A stretch of DNA of 64,000 nucleotides from JAGQOZ01 sp041399205 (GTDB lineage: Bacteria; Planctomycetota; Planctomycetia; Pirellulales; Pirellulaceae): the NCBI GenBank assembly GCA_041399205.1, contig JAWKTK010000010.1:124001-188000 (forward strand), given 5' to 3'. A program made the position numbers and the translations under genes. Below, in pieces: positions 29,784 to 37,950 of the stretch; the first letter of the stretch is position 1, and each line of letters begins with the position of its first letter. The notes beneath the pieces are model-generated. The model made no database searches. It saw only the letters and a program-made list of their open reading frames with translations, and was not told where the DNA came from.

Positions 29784-30413
29784 ATGAAGATTGGATTGCT
29801 CAATCAAAAGGGCGGTGTCGGTAAGACAACGTTGGCGGTGCACATTGCCGACGCGTTGGCTCGACGCAAGAAGAAGGTGTTACTCGTGGATGCCGACCCA
29901 CAAGGTTCGGCACTCGACTGGGCAGCATCACGAGAAGGCGAGCCGCTATTTCCCGTGGCCGGTTTACCCAAGGCGTCGATTCACAAAGAGCTGCCTTCGC
30001 TGGCGAAAGGATACGACATGGTCATCATCGACGGGCCTCCACGCGTCTACGATGTGGCACGTTCGGCCATCATGGCGAGCGACCTCGTTTTGATTCCGGT
30101 TCAACCTTCTCCGTACGATGTTTGGGCCGCCAAAGAGATTGTCGACTTGATTCACGAGGCGATCGTTTACAAGCCAACCCTGAAAGCCGCATTTGTGATT
30201 AATCGCAAAATCGTAAATACGGCATTAGGACGTGATGTGTCAGACGCACTTTCAGAATATCCGATTCCCGTCATGGAAACCGCCATCTGCCAACGCGTGG
30301 CACTCGCTGAATCGGCCGCTCAAGGCCAGACGGTTTTCGAAACCGCTCCCGGAAGTCCAGCGGCCGACGAAGTCACATTGCTCACCAAAGAGATCACAAG
30401 GATGCTGAAATGA
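29784..30413 (+). CDS. parA: ParA-type plasmid partition ATPase
   Basis: 209 residues, the length of small type Ib ParA/ParF proteins without an N-terminal DNA-binding domain. The deviant Walker A is QKGGVGKTT (Lys9 signature Lys, Lys14). The motifs VLLVDADPQGSALDWAASRE and MVIIDGPPRVYDVARSAIMA follow, then VLIPVQPSPYDVWAAKEIVD. It should move plasmid cargo by ATP-driven patterning over the nucleoid. The start has AAGGAAGG upstream. It overlaps the next gene by 4 nt (ATGA), so the two form a partition operon. Confidence 0.92.
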   Translation: MKIGLLNQKGGVGKTTLAVHIADALARRKKKVLLVDADPQGSALDWAASREGEPLFPVAGLPKASIHKELPSLAKGYDMVIIDGPPRVYDVARSAIMASDLVLIPVQPSPYDVWAAKEIVDLIHEAIVYKPTLKAAFVINRKIVNTALGRDVSDALSEYPIPVMETAICQRVALAESAAQGQTVFETAPGSPAADEVTLLTKEITRMLK

Positions 30414-30658
30414 AGAAAGTCCGATTCGCCAGCAAGCCTGGAATGACCAAGTCGAACGAACCACAATCACCGGACGACTGGGTGGAACTCGCCAACAAGC
30501 CCGATCCTGGCGAACCCACAAAACGCCTCACCATCGACATCCCGCTGTCTTTGCACCAACGCTTCAAGACCCGCTGCGCCTGGGAAGGCCTGAAAATGGC
30601 CGATGTAGTTCGGGAGTTGATTGAGCGAAGGTTTCCGGAGGAAAAGAAGGCGGAGTAG
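30410..30658 (+). CDS. Small ribbon-helix-helix partition partner (ParG-like)
   Basis: 82 residues, beginning in the ATGA overlap with parA. A disordered basic N terminus (MKKVRFASKPGMTKSNEPQ) is followed by a ribbon-helix-helix domain: TKRLTIDIPLSLHQRFKTRC, then WEGLKMADVVRELIERRF. This is the architecture of ParG-type centromere-binding proteins, whose flexible tail stimulates the ATPase and whose RHH binds parS and represses the operon. Assignment is by layout and gene order. Confidence 0.8.
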   Translation: MKKVRFASKPGMTKSNEPQSPDDWVELANKPDPGEPTKRLTIDIPLSLHQRFKTRCAWEGLKMADVVRELIERRFPEEKKAE

Positions 30659-30870
30659 GGTACGTGCCGTTCTGCTGGATGGTATTTCCTTGTTGATTTA
30701 ATGGAATATTGGCGATTGCGATACGTCGTCAAGGCGTTGCCGACTTCTTCTAGCTATGCCAAGGGCCGGATAGAAATCTATCGGATGTCGATTAGCTAGG
30801 TAAATGGTGCCAAATACTACGGTAGTTTTTTCCCGATGAACCGTTGAATTTCTATTCGGCGCGTGCACCA

Positions 30871-31104
30871 TCACGTTTGTTTTACCTCAGCGAGGAATCG
30901 TTTGTCACGGAACTTCATCCTTTGACGTCCAATGTTAAAGATCTGAGGGCACTTCTTGTCGTCTATCCTGCGTCCAGTTTTCGCTAGGAACCAACGAAAT
31001 AGGCCTTCGGTCGAGGGAGGGCTGACGGCGATTGCAGAGTGCGCGAAATGCAAATGAAACGCAGATTCGCCAAATAGCAGCGAATAACGCATAGAAAGAG
31101 TCAT
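30871..31104 (-). CDS. Doubtful small ORF
   Basis: 77 residues in the 670-bp gap between the partition operon and the sigma gene. It has a weak GAGA ribosome site. The sequence (FRWFLAKTGRRIDDKK; MKFRDKRFLAEVKQT) has no recognised family. It may be a scrap of a larger gene. The rest of 30,659-31,329 shows nothing else. Confidence 0.25.
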   Translation of the reverse strand: MTLSMRYSLLFGESAFHLHFAHSAIAVSPPSTEGLFRWFLAKTGRRIDDKKCPQIFNIGRQRMKFRDKRFLAEVKQT

Positions 31105-31329
31105 TCGCTATCTCATCGACCTATCGTTGAGGCGAATTTGTCGAGGTCATTCCAACTTGGTCTTAACGGCTGAACCCGAACATCCTAGAAAGTAGTTGTA
31201 GCTATCCAACCATCGACGACATGAGGGGCATACGGGCATCCGCGACACCGGTCTGAGTTTGCTTTGGATCAAAGGATCGGCAATAATACCAAATAGTTTC
31301 CATTTGAAGTCAATTGGCAGGGCGAATAC

Positions 31330-31956
31330 GTGGAAGAAAAAGAGAAGTCAGAGTTAGATGCGGCCCTCAATGGTGACCTTGATGCCCTGGGGCGACTGCT
31401 TATTGCCAGCCATGCGAAGTTGCGTAGGCGGATATCGTCTAAACTAGCAACGAATCCGTTTGCGGACTTCTCCGCCGATGACGTGATACAGGAAGTGTTT
31501 GTGGATGTGCACCAGGGTATTAGGTCGTTTGATCGGGAACGAGGTTCCTGGCCTGGGTGGCTCAACAAGGTGACCGACAACCGACTGAACACAATGCTTC
31601 GCGAACGGAGTCGGAAGAAACGCGGTGGTGAGCACGAGCGAGTTGAGAAAGCCCCAAACCAAGACTTTTCGCAGTCGGCCATCGAATTTGTTGCGTTACT
31701 CGCTGACGAAGCTGGAGCTACTCCAAGCCAACTAGTCGCGAAACATGAGATGGTCCGAGCGTTGCAACTTGGTATCGCAAAACTACCCGACGACCAACGC
31801 GATGCCATCCTGAAATACTGCATCGACGAGAGAAACCTCGATTCGACGGCGGATCTGCTGGGAAAGACTGACGGAGCGGTCCGCGGGCTTATTCATCGTG
31901 CCAAAAAGTCACTGAAAGAATATCTGGGCAGTTCAACGACTTGGTTCACGCAGTGA
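31330..31956 (+). CDS. ECF-type RNA polymerase sigma factor
   Basis: 208 residues from a GTG start with AGGG about 10 nt upstream. Region 2 reads LDALGRLLIASHAKLRRRI, DDVIQEVFVDVHQGIRSFD and GSWPGWLNKVTDNRLNTML. Region 4 reads LPDDQRDAILKYCIDERNLD, then STADLLGKTDGAVRGLIHRA and KKSLKEYL. The spacing matches planctomycete ECF factors, and no anti-sigma gene is next to it. IS66 has inserted 19 bp after its stop, so the gene's original downstream partner may have been displaced. Confidence 0.88.
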   Translation: MEEKEKSELDAALNGDLDALGRLLIASHAKLRRRISSKLATNPFADFSADDVIQEVFVDVHQGIRSFDRERGSWPGWLNKVTDNRLNTMLRERSRKKRGGEHERVEKAPNQDFSQSAIEFVALLADEAGATPSQLVAKHEMVRALQLGIAKLPDDQRDAILKYCIDERNLDSTADLLGKTDGAVRGLIHRAKKSLKEYLGSSTTWFTQ

Positions 31957-32170
31957 ACTGCAAGAAGGCGTTCCAGTAAGCGTCTCCCAGCACCATTGCA
32001 CCGCTGTCCGGTGGGAGTGGCGCGGTGGGGATTTAGGTTTGCTGGATTTGTGGCGGTTGAGTTCGGTCGGCGCGGCGGTGTTGGCGTTTTTCGTGTTGGC
32101 GAATTTGTTTGTCTTGGCGTTCTTGTTCGCGGTAGGTGCGAATCGATTCGGAAGGCGACGCTGCCCAGTT

Positions 32171-33162
32171 TCAGGGCAGCAATGGTTCGTAGTCGGTTTC
32201 GCCGGCGAGCAGTCGCTTCAGCACGTCGTCCACGTACGCCCAGACGTCGATGTTGTTGCGGTGAGAGGCACTTTCGGATAAAGTAGTTTGATGCCCGTGT
32301 CGTCGCACGCCACAATCGAATCGCCTTGCAGCGTCCGTTTGAAGTACGCCAACAGCGGTTCGATGATCATTGCACAGTTGATCAGAATGTTCAGCATCAG
32401 GCTGCGCGACGGTGCCCAGCCGCTGCCGGCGAACATGTTTTGCAGCCGGTACAGCGTCAGGAAGTACGCGTATTTGTGCGTGATGATTTGCGTGGCGACG
32501 GACGTGTCGTACTTGTCGCCTTCGACGATGCCGGTCGGGCGTTCCGCCGACGCAACACCGCACTGCGGCTGATTTTTGCACGCGTATTTCATGTACTTCG
32601 TGACGTGCACTTCGAGCCTCGGCGGGATCAGCACCATCTTTTCGAGCACGTCCCACATCGACTCCGGCAGCAGCTGTTTTTCGCCGTGCGTCGGACAAAT
32701 CTTGTCGGCGGCGGCGGCGTCGCGAACCTTTTCCACTCGAGGCAAATGCTCGGGAAACGCGTTGTTCGTGCGGCGTTTGCGGCGAGTGTGTTCCTTGACT
32801 TTCAGACCGGCTTCTTCGACCGCTTCGGCCAATCCGTCGGCGGCGTCGGCCGCATCGTCGGTGTCGCCAAAGTCGATGCGAAGTTGATCGGGGTCCGCAA
32901 TGTAGCGTTCGCTCTTTCGACCGAAGCGTTCGCGATAAAGTTGCAGGTAATCGTTTTTCAGCTGCTGATTTTTTTCTTCGAGCTGTCGAATCACATCTTT
33001 CCCGCGCGCGATTTCTTTTTGCGAATCAGCCAGCTGTTCATCTCGGCGTGCGATCTCTCTCTGCGAATCAGCCAACTGTTGATCGCGCTCAGCGAGTGCG
33101 ATTTGCTGTTCGCCGAGCAATTCAAGCAGCTGCGGTTGGGAAAGTGATTCGATGTTTTTCAT
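32171..33162 (-). pseudogene. IS66 transposase TnpC, catalytic core deleted
   Basis: The start at 33,162 (MKNIESLSQPQLLELLGEQQ) leads into a coiled coil with repeated LADSQxEIARRDEQ, then the RERFGRKSERY motif and a zinc-type CPTHGEKQLLPE. The catalytic domain begins (SIVACDDTGIKLLYPKVP, with the first Asp) and stops. After PKVP the DNA jumps to the C-terminal tail SHRNNIDVWAYVDDVLKRLL and AGETDYEPLLP in another frame (junction near 32,266). The remaining DDE residues are gone. Read straight through, the frame ends at 32,218. Confidence 0.85.
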
Positions 33163-33266
33163 GTTCGCCAAGATAGAAAGGTCTGCTTGAGCGCGCAAGC
33201 CCAAAGCAGACTTTTTTGGCGAAAGATTCAGAATTTTTTTCGAGCGAATCGAATCATCTTTCACAA

Positions 33267-33617
33267 TCACGCGACATAGCGTTTGCGTCGCGTGGGCGAA
33301 GCGGCGAGCGACACTCCGGACAGCAGCATCGACAGTTCGACCGCGTCGATTTGGCGCTTGGGCGAACCGTCGAGCGACTCGAGCATTTCAAACGTGCCGG
33401 CTTCCAGCAGTCGATAGTACAACCAAAATCCGCCGTCCGCGAAGTGCAACAGCTTCATGCGATCGCGGCGGCGATTGACGAACAGAAACAAGCTGCCGTC
33501 CGTCGGGTCGGCGGCGAATTTTTCTCGGATGATGGCCGACAGGCCGCGAAATCCGCGACGCATGTCGGTCGGTTCCGTGCACAGAAAGATTCTGTTTTGA
33601 TTCGACCACGCGATCAT
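33267..33617 (-). CDS. tnpB: IS66 accessory protein TnpB
   Basis: 116 residues, the normal length. TEPTDMRRGFRGLSAIIREK, GSLFLFVNRRRDRMKLLHFA and GGFWLYYRLLEAGTFEM are the hallmark segments of IS66 Orf2. It starts in a 4-nt overlap with tnpA. It is needed with TnpA and TnpC for transposition, but its exact action is not known. This gene is intact although its transposase is not. Confidence 0.92.
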   Translation of the reverse strand: MIAWSNQNRIFLCTEPTDMRRGFRGLSAIIREKFAADPTDGSLFLFVNRRRDRMKLLHFADGGFWLYYRLLEAGTFEMLESLDGSPKRQIDAVELSMLLSGVSLAASPTRRKRYVA

Positions 33618-34564
33618 GACCGACGCCTCGATGAACGGGTTTGGTGGTGGCGAGTTGAGTTGGATTCACGGCGGTGCGTTGCGTCGAGTTCGCGTTGATG
33701 TATTGCGTCGGGTTCTTGGTGATGTGTTGCGTTGGATTCTTGGTGATGTGTGGTGTTGGATTCTTGGCGGTGCGAAGAACTGGTTTCGGTGGCTTCGACT
33801 GCCGGTTCAGGTTGAAGAGCGGAGCGAGATTCGCTGGCTTCGACTGCCGATTCGTAGCGACAAGTGGAAAGAGCTTCGACGGTTTCGGTCGTAGCTTCGT
33901 ACGGATGAGCGGAACGAGTTGCGGTGGTTGCGGCGGTAGGTTCACAGGGATCAGCGGAGCGAGTTGCGGTGGTTTCGACGGCTCGTTCGTAGCGAACCAA
34001 GCAATCCACAATCGCAGCCGCGAGCGTCGTGTCTCGACCCAGTGAAATCAAAATCCCATTCGGCAATTGAGCCCGAGCCACGTCCGACTGCTCCGCAATT
34101 TGCTGCGTTCCGTTCGACTGCTTCGGGTGTGGATGCTTTGCAGTTTGGTGCTCTCCGTTCGGCTGCTCCGCTCGAGCCCTGTTTGGATGTTCGGCGTTTG
34201 GATGTTCGGCGTTTGGATGTTCGGCGTTTGGATGTTCGGCGTTTGGATGTTCGGCGTTTGGATGTTCGGCGTTTGGCTGGCTAGTCACCACGAGTTCAGT
34301 GAACGAAGTCGCTGCCGTGGCACGACGATTCGATGTCGCACCGCCGACCACCGGTTTTCGTTGCGATGATTCGCCGAGCGGCTTCCGGTCAGGCGTCTTG
34401 CCCGTAGTTCGCCGCGAGCCCAAGCGGCTTTTCCATCGGTAAAACGAAGCAGGCGAAATACCTTCCGTTTTGCAGAACTCGGCAACCGTCTGCTCGGACA
34501 CCGAGTACCGTTCCAGCCGCTGCTCCCAAACCGCCCTTCGCTCCCCGATCGCCATACGTTCCAT
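33614..34564 (-). CDS. tnpA: IS66 accessory protein TnpA, expanded by low-complexity repeats
   Basis: 316 residues, two to three times the usual length. The N terminus is the standard helix-turn-helix (RAVWEQRLERYSVSEQTVAE; CKTEGISPASFYRWKSRLG), and the segment NGILISLGRDTTLAAAIVDC before the tail is also familiar from IS66 OrfA. Between them lie six NAEHP units coded by a 15-bp minisatellite. The C terminus has gained degenerate THHQESNA-type and ETxxxRSAxPxE-type repeats. It overlaps tnpB by 4 nt. Confidence 0.8.
   Translation of the reverse strand: MERMAIGERRAVWEQRLERYSVSEQTVAEFCKTEGISPASFYRWKSRLGSRRTTGKTPDRKPLGESSQRKPVVGGATSNRRATAATSFTELVVTSQPNAEHPNAEHPNAEHPNAEHPNAEHPNAEHPNRARAEQPNGEHQTAKHPHPKQSNGTQQIAEQSDVARAQLPNGILISLGRDTTLAAAIVDCLVRYERAVETTATRSADPCEPTAATTATRSAHPYEATTETVEALSTCRYESAVEASESRSALQPEPAVEATETSSSHRQESNTTHHQESNATHHQEPDAIHQRELDATHRRESNSTRHHQTRSSRRRS
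34182..34271. repeat. 15-bp minisatellite inside IS66 tnpA, six copies
   Basis: Six head-to-tail copies of TTTGGATGTTCGGCG, coding NAEHP on the minus strand. Copies are identical, so the expansion is recent. A second, degenerate 24-bp array at about 33,660-33,780 codes the THHQESNA repeats. Confidence 0.9.
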
Positions 34565-34642
34565 GTGACATCTCCATCAACAGAATTGAAGAAATCACCC
34601 AGCCTACACCACCTGGAAACCATGGCTGACAGAGACGCTTAC

Positions 34643-35437
34643 GGAAAATTCGCGTAAGGCCGCAGCTGCCACACCGGGCAGCGACCACATTCGAGGAATG
34701 GATTTGGACGACAGAGAATGCGACGGGCGTCTGCGTTTCGTCTCATGCTGCCATCCAGTTTCTCGAAATCGTGCCGTGCGGTCCCAGAATCGTCCCAAAG
34801 CCGGCTCCTGGAAGTCGACTGGACGCGTAAATTGACTGCATCTCCAACCTCTCTCACTCGTTCTGACCTCGAGAGATGCAAAAACAAGGAGGATAGAACT
34901 TCCGACATCTGCCAGGAAGTAAAGCACGGTGGAGAACACACGTTTTCGAGCGGCCGGAGAGTAACAACGCGGCAATTTAAGTGACGTTTCCGTGACGAGT
35001 ATTCAACGGTCACGAAGCGTGTGTAGCAGATGGCTCCGATTTCGGAGCCATTTGCATTGGTGGACGTGGGCTATCGATCGACGTCACTCGCGTCGTGGTT
35101 TTCTTCTGCGAACGGCCAGACGCCAGTGCCATTTCAGCCGGCCCCAGATTCGCCCCATCGCCCACTCTTCTCGATGACGGCCGCAGCTAAGATTCAAGCA
35201 TTACCAACTCTCTCGCCCCAAGAGATGAAAAAACAACGGGGACATGTCAACGCCGGAGAGTAACAACGCGGCGCGACATGGAGGTTCTCAAGCGAGACCT
35301 CGCAAAGCAAGTTCGACGATTGAGAACGGAGCTTGATCACGAGGGCGATGCAATCGCCAGCGGGGGATCTTCACAGAGGATTCCATGAACCAACGTCCGA
35401 GGCTGCAAGCCAAGGACCACAATGAGGAATGATCACG
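34643..35437. other. Intergenic region with a 21-bp direct repeat; no gene seen
   Basis: No frame with family features in about 800 bp. An exact 21-bp word occurs at 34,953-34,973 and again at 35,252-35,272 (core GAGAGTAACAACGCGG). A looser similarity, CCCAGATTCGCCCCA and variants, occurs about 34,785, 35,142 and 37,036. The layout suggests repeated upstream leader modules of small genes. Confidence 0.5.
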
Positions 35438-35788
35438 ATGGCACTTAAGACCAAGGATCAAAAGTTTTGCAAGGTTATTCACAACGAGAACGGGAAATCA
35501 ATAACGAGAAGAGTCCACACGATGGTCGTGCAAGACGCTGAAGGGCGCGTGCACTGGCTAAAAGGTGACAAGCTTCCGGAGTCGATGACCCTACACACCG
35601 GCCATACTTATAGCGGTGCGCATCTAGCCGAGGTGCTGTTGAACCCAAAGAAGGCCAAGGCAATTCCGCTGAGTGCGGCTCCAACTTGGAGTCCGTCCCC
35701 GCAGAATGTCCTTTACCTAGTAGCCGGCATGGTTTTCTACGGCGTGATTCGCGCGCTGATAGAAGCTTCCATCCAGTCACTGGTGTAA
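35438..35788 (+). CDS. Small unknown protein with C-terminal membrane helix
   Basis: 116 residues using ATG 35,438, which has AGGA 9 nt upstream; the in-frame ATG at 35,429 is too close to that site. The N terminus is basic (MALKTKDQKFCKVIHNENGK) and the middle reads WLKGDKLPESMTLHTGHTYS. A single hydrophobic helix near the end (VLYLVAGMVFYGVIRALIEA) suggests tail anchoring in the membrane. No family was recognised. Confidence 0.6.
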   Translation: MALKTKDQKFCKVIHNENGKSITRRVHTMVVQDAEGRVHWLKGDKLPESMTLHTGHTYSGAHLAEVLLNPKKAKAIPLSAAPTWSPSPQNVLYLVAGMVFYGVIRALIEASIQSLV

Positions 35789-35995
35789 GAAGTTGAACGC
35801 GAGAGGCCCATCGGCAAGGTGCTCTCGCGTGCAGTTGTTTTTTGCCACATGTCGCTGACGAATGTCAAGCATGTGGCTTCCTGTGGGCGGCCGATAAGGT
35901 CGCCCACGTGCAGGTTGGCTTTGTCCAACCTGCTTGGCAAACCCCGCATCGTATCCAGAAATAAGCGGATACGGAGCAATTCGAATGGAGGTGTC

Positions 35996-36289
35996 ATGGG
36001 AAAAACAGGACCAGCCCATGAGATCAAGCTAGGAGTGATTCGAGCAACCATTTGGGAGAACGAGACGAGCGATCACGAGACGAGCGATCACGAAACGTGG
36101 TTTAACGTCACGATCTCTCGGTGTTATCGAATCGGAGATGAAATGAAAGATACGTCGTCGCTTCGAAAAAACGACTTGCCTGTCGCCATGGCGGCGCTCG
36201 AGATGGCATATCGTTGGATTTGGCGTGTTACCGTGAAACGCGGTAACGCAACGAATCGCGATGCGAGCAAAACAGTTCGGAGGAAGTGA
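35996..36289 (+). CDS. Small protein of the element's 'IRATIW' family (copy 3)
   Basis: 97 residues, ATG 35,996 with GGAGG close upstream. The core reads EIKLGVIRATIWENETSDH, then TWFNVTISRCYRIGDEMKD, SSLRKNDLPVAMAALEMAYR and WIWR. A 15-bp tandem duplication (36,062-36,091) gives ETSDHETSDH in the first loop. It is closest to the copy at 37,167, sharing the GPxHEIKLGxIRATIW start. It is the first of a run of seven genes on the plus strand ending at 38,279, with two gaps of about 140-180 bp around the third gene. Confidence 0.8.
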   Translation: MGKTGPAHEIKLGVIRATIWENETSDHETSDHETWFNVTISRCYRIGDEMKDTSSLRKNDLPVAMAALEMAYRWIWRVTVKRGNATNRDASKTVRRK

Positions 36290-36290
36290 T

Positions 36291-36578
36291 ATGGCGACAA
36301 GAATTTCGACCGTTGCTCTCTTCGAGTTGGGTGACATTCGCTTTACTCCTGGCGTGGTGAAAAAGTTCACGCAGGAGGAGACGCTGATATCACTCGGTCG
36401 CCACGTTGTGGGCGACTGGGGAATCGTCTGTCAGCAGGATTGGAAGGAAAACGATTTCTCCGTTAAGAACGGATTTCGCATCCTTTCGTCCTACACTGGT
36501 AGTGGTTCCGCGACGTACTGGATCATCACGGAAGCAGACCGTTCTGCAACAACGGTCTTACTTCCGGAGGAGTATTAA
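36291..36578 (+). CDS. Conserved plasmid-type small protein (ITEADRSATTVLLPEEY family)
   Basis: 95 residues, 1 nt after the previous stop, with GGAGGAAG upstream. It has the typical layout of a widespread island/plasmid protein: an N-terminal ALFELGDIRFTPGVVK, SLGRHVVGDWGIV, NGFRILSSYTGSGSATYWII and the highly conserved end TEADRSATTVLLPEEY. In other elements this protein occurs near anti-restriction and replication genes. Its function is not established; some databases mislabel it as a restriction subunit. Confidence 0.8.
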   Translation: MATRISTVALFELGDIRFTPGVVKKFTQEETLISLGRHVVGDWGIVCQQDWKENDFSVKNGFRILSSYTGSGSATYWIITEADRSATTVLLPEEY

Positions 36579-36725
36579 GTTGCCTGAGTAGGTTTGGCCA
36601 CGGTGGGGAGGAGGTGCATTGTGCACTTCTCCTCGCCGCGGTTTTTCATTGGATCGAGAAATAGCACGAACGACTCCGGGATGCAAGTCAAACCGCACCC
36701 GGTTGTCGACGAACTAGGACAAACG

Positions 36726-36986
36726 ATGGCGAAGCAACTCACGGATGCTCGAAAGTCGCTGCAACGTGCGAAAGAAGCTGCGCAGAGCCGGCTGAAAGAA
36801 CTGGATGACGAGCGTCGCGACTTAAAGGCGTCCATCAAGCAGCTCAACGCGGCATTGAAGGCACTCAGCACGACGGCGGACCGGCGTCAATCGAAGACCG
36901 CCGAGAAATCTCCAGATGCTGCCAGCGATCAACCGGTGTCACCGTCTGACTCTGAACAACAGCCACCGATGAATCTTCTCGGCTGA
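36726..36986 (+). CDS. Small coiled-coil protein
   Basis: 86 residues from ATG 36,726, chosen because AGGA lies 6-7 nt upstream; in-frame starts at 36,681 and 36,594 lack such a site. Residues 1-48 form a continuous helix/coiled coil (MAKQLTDARKSLQRAKEAAQ; LKELDDERRDLKASIKQLNA). The rest is a disordered Ser/Pro/Gln tail. No family was recognised. Confidence 0.55.
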   Translation: MAKQLTDARKSLQRAKEAAQSRLKELDDERRDLKASIKQLNAALKALSTTADRRQSKTAEKSPDAASDQPVSPSDSEQQPPMNLLG

Positions 36987-37166
36987 TATTCGAATTCTCC
37001 GTGGCGGCACATTCTCTTGCCGCCCCCTCGCGACCCAGGTTCGCCCCACATCGAACTTCTATCTTCGCTGGGCGCTGTGATCATACCTATGACGCGGCAA
37101 TTGTTTCGTCGCGGTTGATTCTTCGCGAGCGTCAAACACAGCCCGCGAGTCGCAAGGGAGAAAACG

Positions 37167-37421
37167 ATGCCAGATGGTCAAGGTCCAATTCACGAGATCA
37201 AACTCGGTCGCATACGGGCAACGATTTGGGGCAACCGAACCAATCGACAAACACTGTGGTACAGCGTCACCGTCTCGCGGAAGTACCGCGATGGAGAGCA
37301 ATGGAAGGAAACGACGTCATTCGGTCGTGACGACCTACCGCTACTGTCGAAGGCGGTCGAATTGGCTTACGGCTGGATCTGGAAGCAAACAAGTCAGTCA
37401 ACTTCGGAGAGCGAAGAATGA
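37167..37421 (+). CDS. Small protein of the element's 'IRATIW' family (copy 4)
   Basis: 84 residues, ATG 37,167 with GGGAGAAAA upstream. This is the cleanest copy of the family: PIHEIKLGRIRATIWGN, TLWYSVTVSRKYRDGEQWKE, TTSFGRDDLPLLSKAVELAY and GWIWK. The strand pattern is IRATIW / WYSVTVSRKY / QWKETTSF, followed by RDDLP capping a helix that ends in WIW. The stop overlaps the next start by 4 nt (ATGA). Confidence 0.85.
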   Translation: MPDGQGPIHEIKLGRIRATIWGNRTNRQTLWYSVTVSRKYRDGEQWKETTSFGRDDLPLLSKAVELAYGWIWKQTSQSTSESEE

Positions 37422-37717
37422 GCACAACGAACAACAAGCCCTACGTTATCGTCGGCGCTGGCGAACTTGTTTCGCACGTGCGACGAACGGCCGTGGAAGC
37501 TGGCGTGATGAGCTATTACTTCAACCTGTTTCGTCTGCAGCTAGACGGCGAAGCAAGCCAGTTGTTCAGGCCGCGAGACCTGATCGACATCGTCAAAGCC
37601 TGCCAAGTGTTGGCATTCACCATCGCCGACGACGGTTGGGTTTCCCACGATCTTCGGCGTGAATTGCTGACTCTCGCTGACGGCCTCGACGCGATCACTC
37701 AGCGAAAGGCGGACTAG
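37418..37717 (+). CDS. Small unknown helical protein
   Basis: 99 residues starting in an ATGA overlap. PYVIVGAGELVSHVRRTAVE is followed by FRPRDLIDIVKACQVLAFTI, then DDGWVSHDLRRELLTLADGL. Mostly helical; no membrane segment or catalytic motif. The strict coupling to the IRATIW gene upstream and the related gene 2 nt downstream suggests the three act together. Confidence 0.7.
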   Translation: MSTTNNKPYVIVGAGELVSHVRRTAVEAGVMSYYFNLFRLQLDGEASQLFRPRDLIDIVKACQVLAFTIADDGWVSHDLRRELLTLADGLDAITQRKAD

Positions 37718-37719
37718 CG

Positions 37720-37950
37720 ATGGCGGGGAAGCGGCAACACGAGATTCGACGAGGATTAATCAAGGTCCGAATTCGGCAACGCAAGTCGAATTTGAAGAGC
37801 GGCTACACCGTCAGCGTCGTACGACTGTACCGCAACGGTAGCGAATGGAAAGAATCGGCTCGATTCGAACGGGACGACATCCCGCTGATCCGCCTGGTGC
37901 TAGACGAGGCCTACACGTGGATCTTGTCCCGCGGAGGAGAGCTCGAGTGA
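37720..37950 (+). CDS. Small protein of the element's 'IRATIW' family (copy 5)
   Basis: 76 residues, 2 nt after the previous stop. It reads HEIRRGLIKVRIRQRKSNL, then SGYTVSVVRLYRNGSEWKES, ARFERDDIPLIRLVLDEAYT and WILS. It keeps the Y.V...R.YR.G.EWKE centre, the F.RDD(I/L)P turn and the AYxWI end, but the IRATIW strand has become IKVRIR, so one Trp is lost and the charge is strongly basic. Its stop overlaps the next GTG. Confidence 0.8.
   Translation: MAGKRQHEIRRGLIKVRIRQRKSNLKSGYTVSVVRLYRNGSEWKESARFERDDIPLIRLVLDEAYTWILSRGGELE

Larger units (their letters stand above)
31976..34642 (-). mobile_element. IS66-family insertion sequence, internally deleted
   Basis: The ends carry matching terminal inverted repeats: GTAAGCGTCTC at 31,976 and its complement GAGACGCTTAC ending at 34,642, the IS66 terminal word. 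Inside are tnpA, tnpB and a truncated tnpC in the usual order on the minus strand. The 8 bp flanking each side differ (gcgttcca and ggaaaatt), so there is no target-site duplication; IS66 normally makes one of 8 bp. Together with the loss of the tnpC centre this shows an immobile copy whose surroundings have rearranged. Confidence 0.9.

Noticed and set aside
32218..32300. Programmed frameshift at the end of IS66 tnpC
   Set aside because: The two frames are not adjacent in the parent protein; most of the DDE domain is missing between them, so this is a deletion.
32326..33147. Long plus-strand open frame (273 codons) opposite tnpC
   Set aside because: It is the antisense shadow of the transposase; its sequence is biased (runs of Arg/Phe/Val) and has no ribosome site or family match.
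34182..34271. Six identical tandem units as a possible CRISPR or VNTR locus
   Set aside because: There are no spacers; the 15-bp units are in frame inside IS66 tnpA and code NAEHP.
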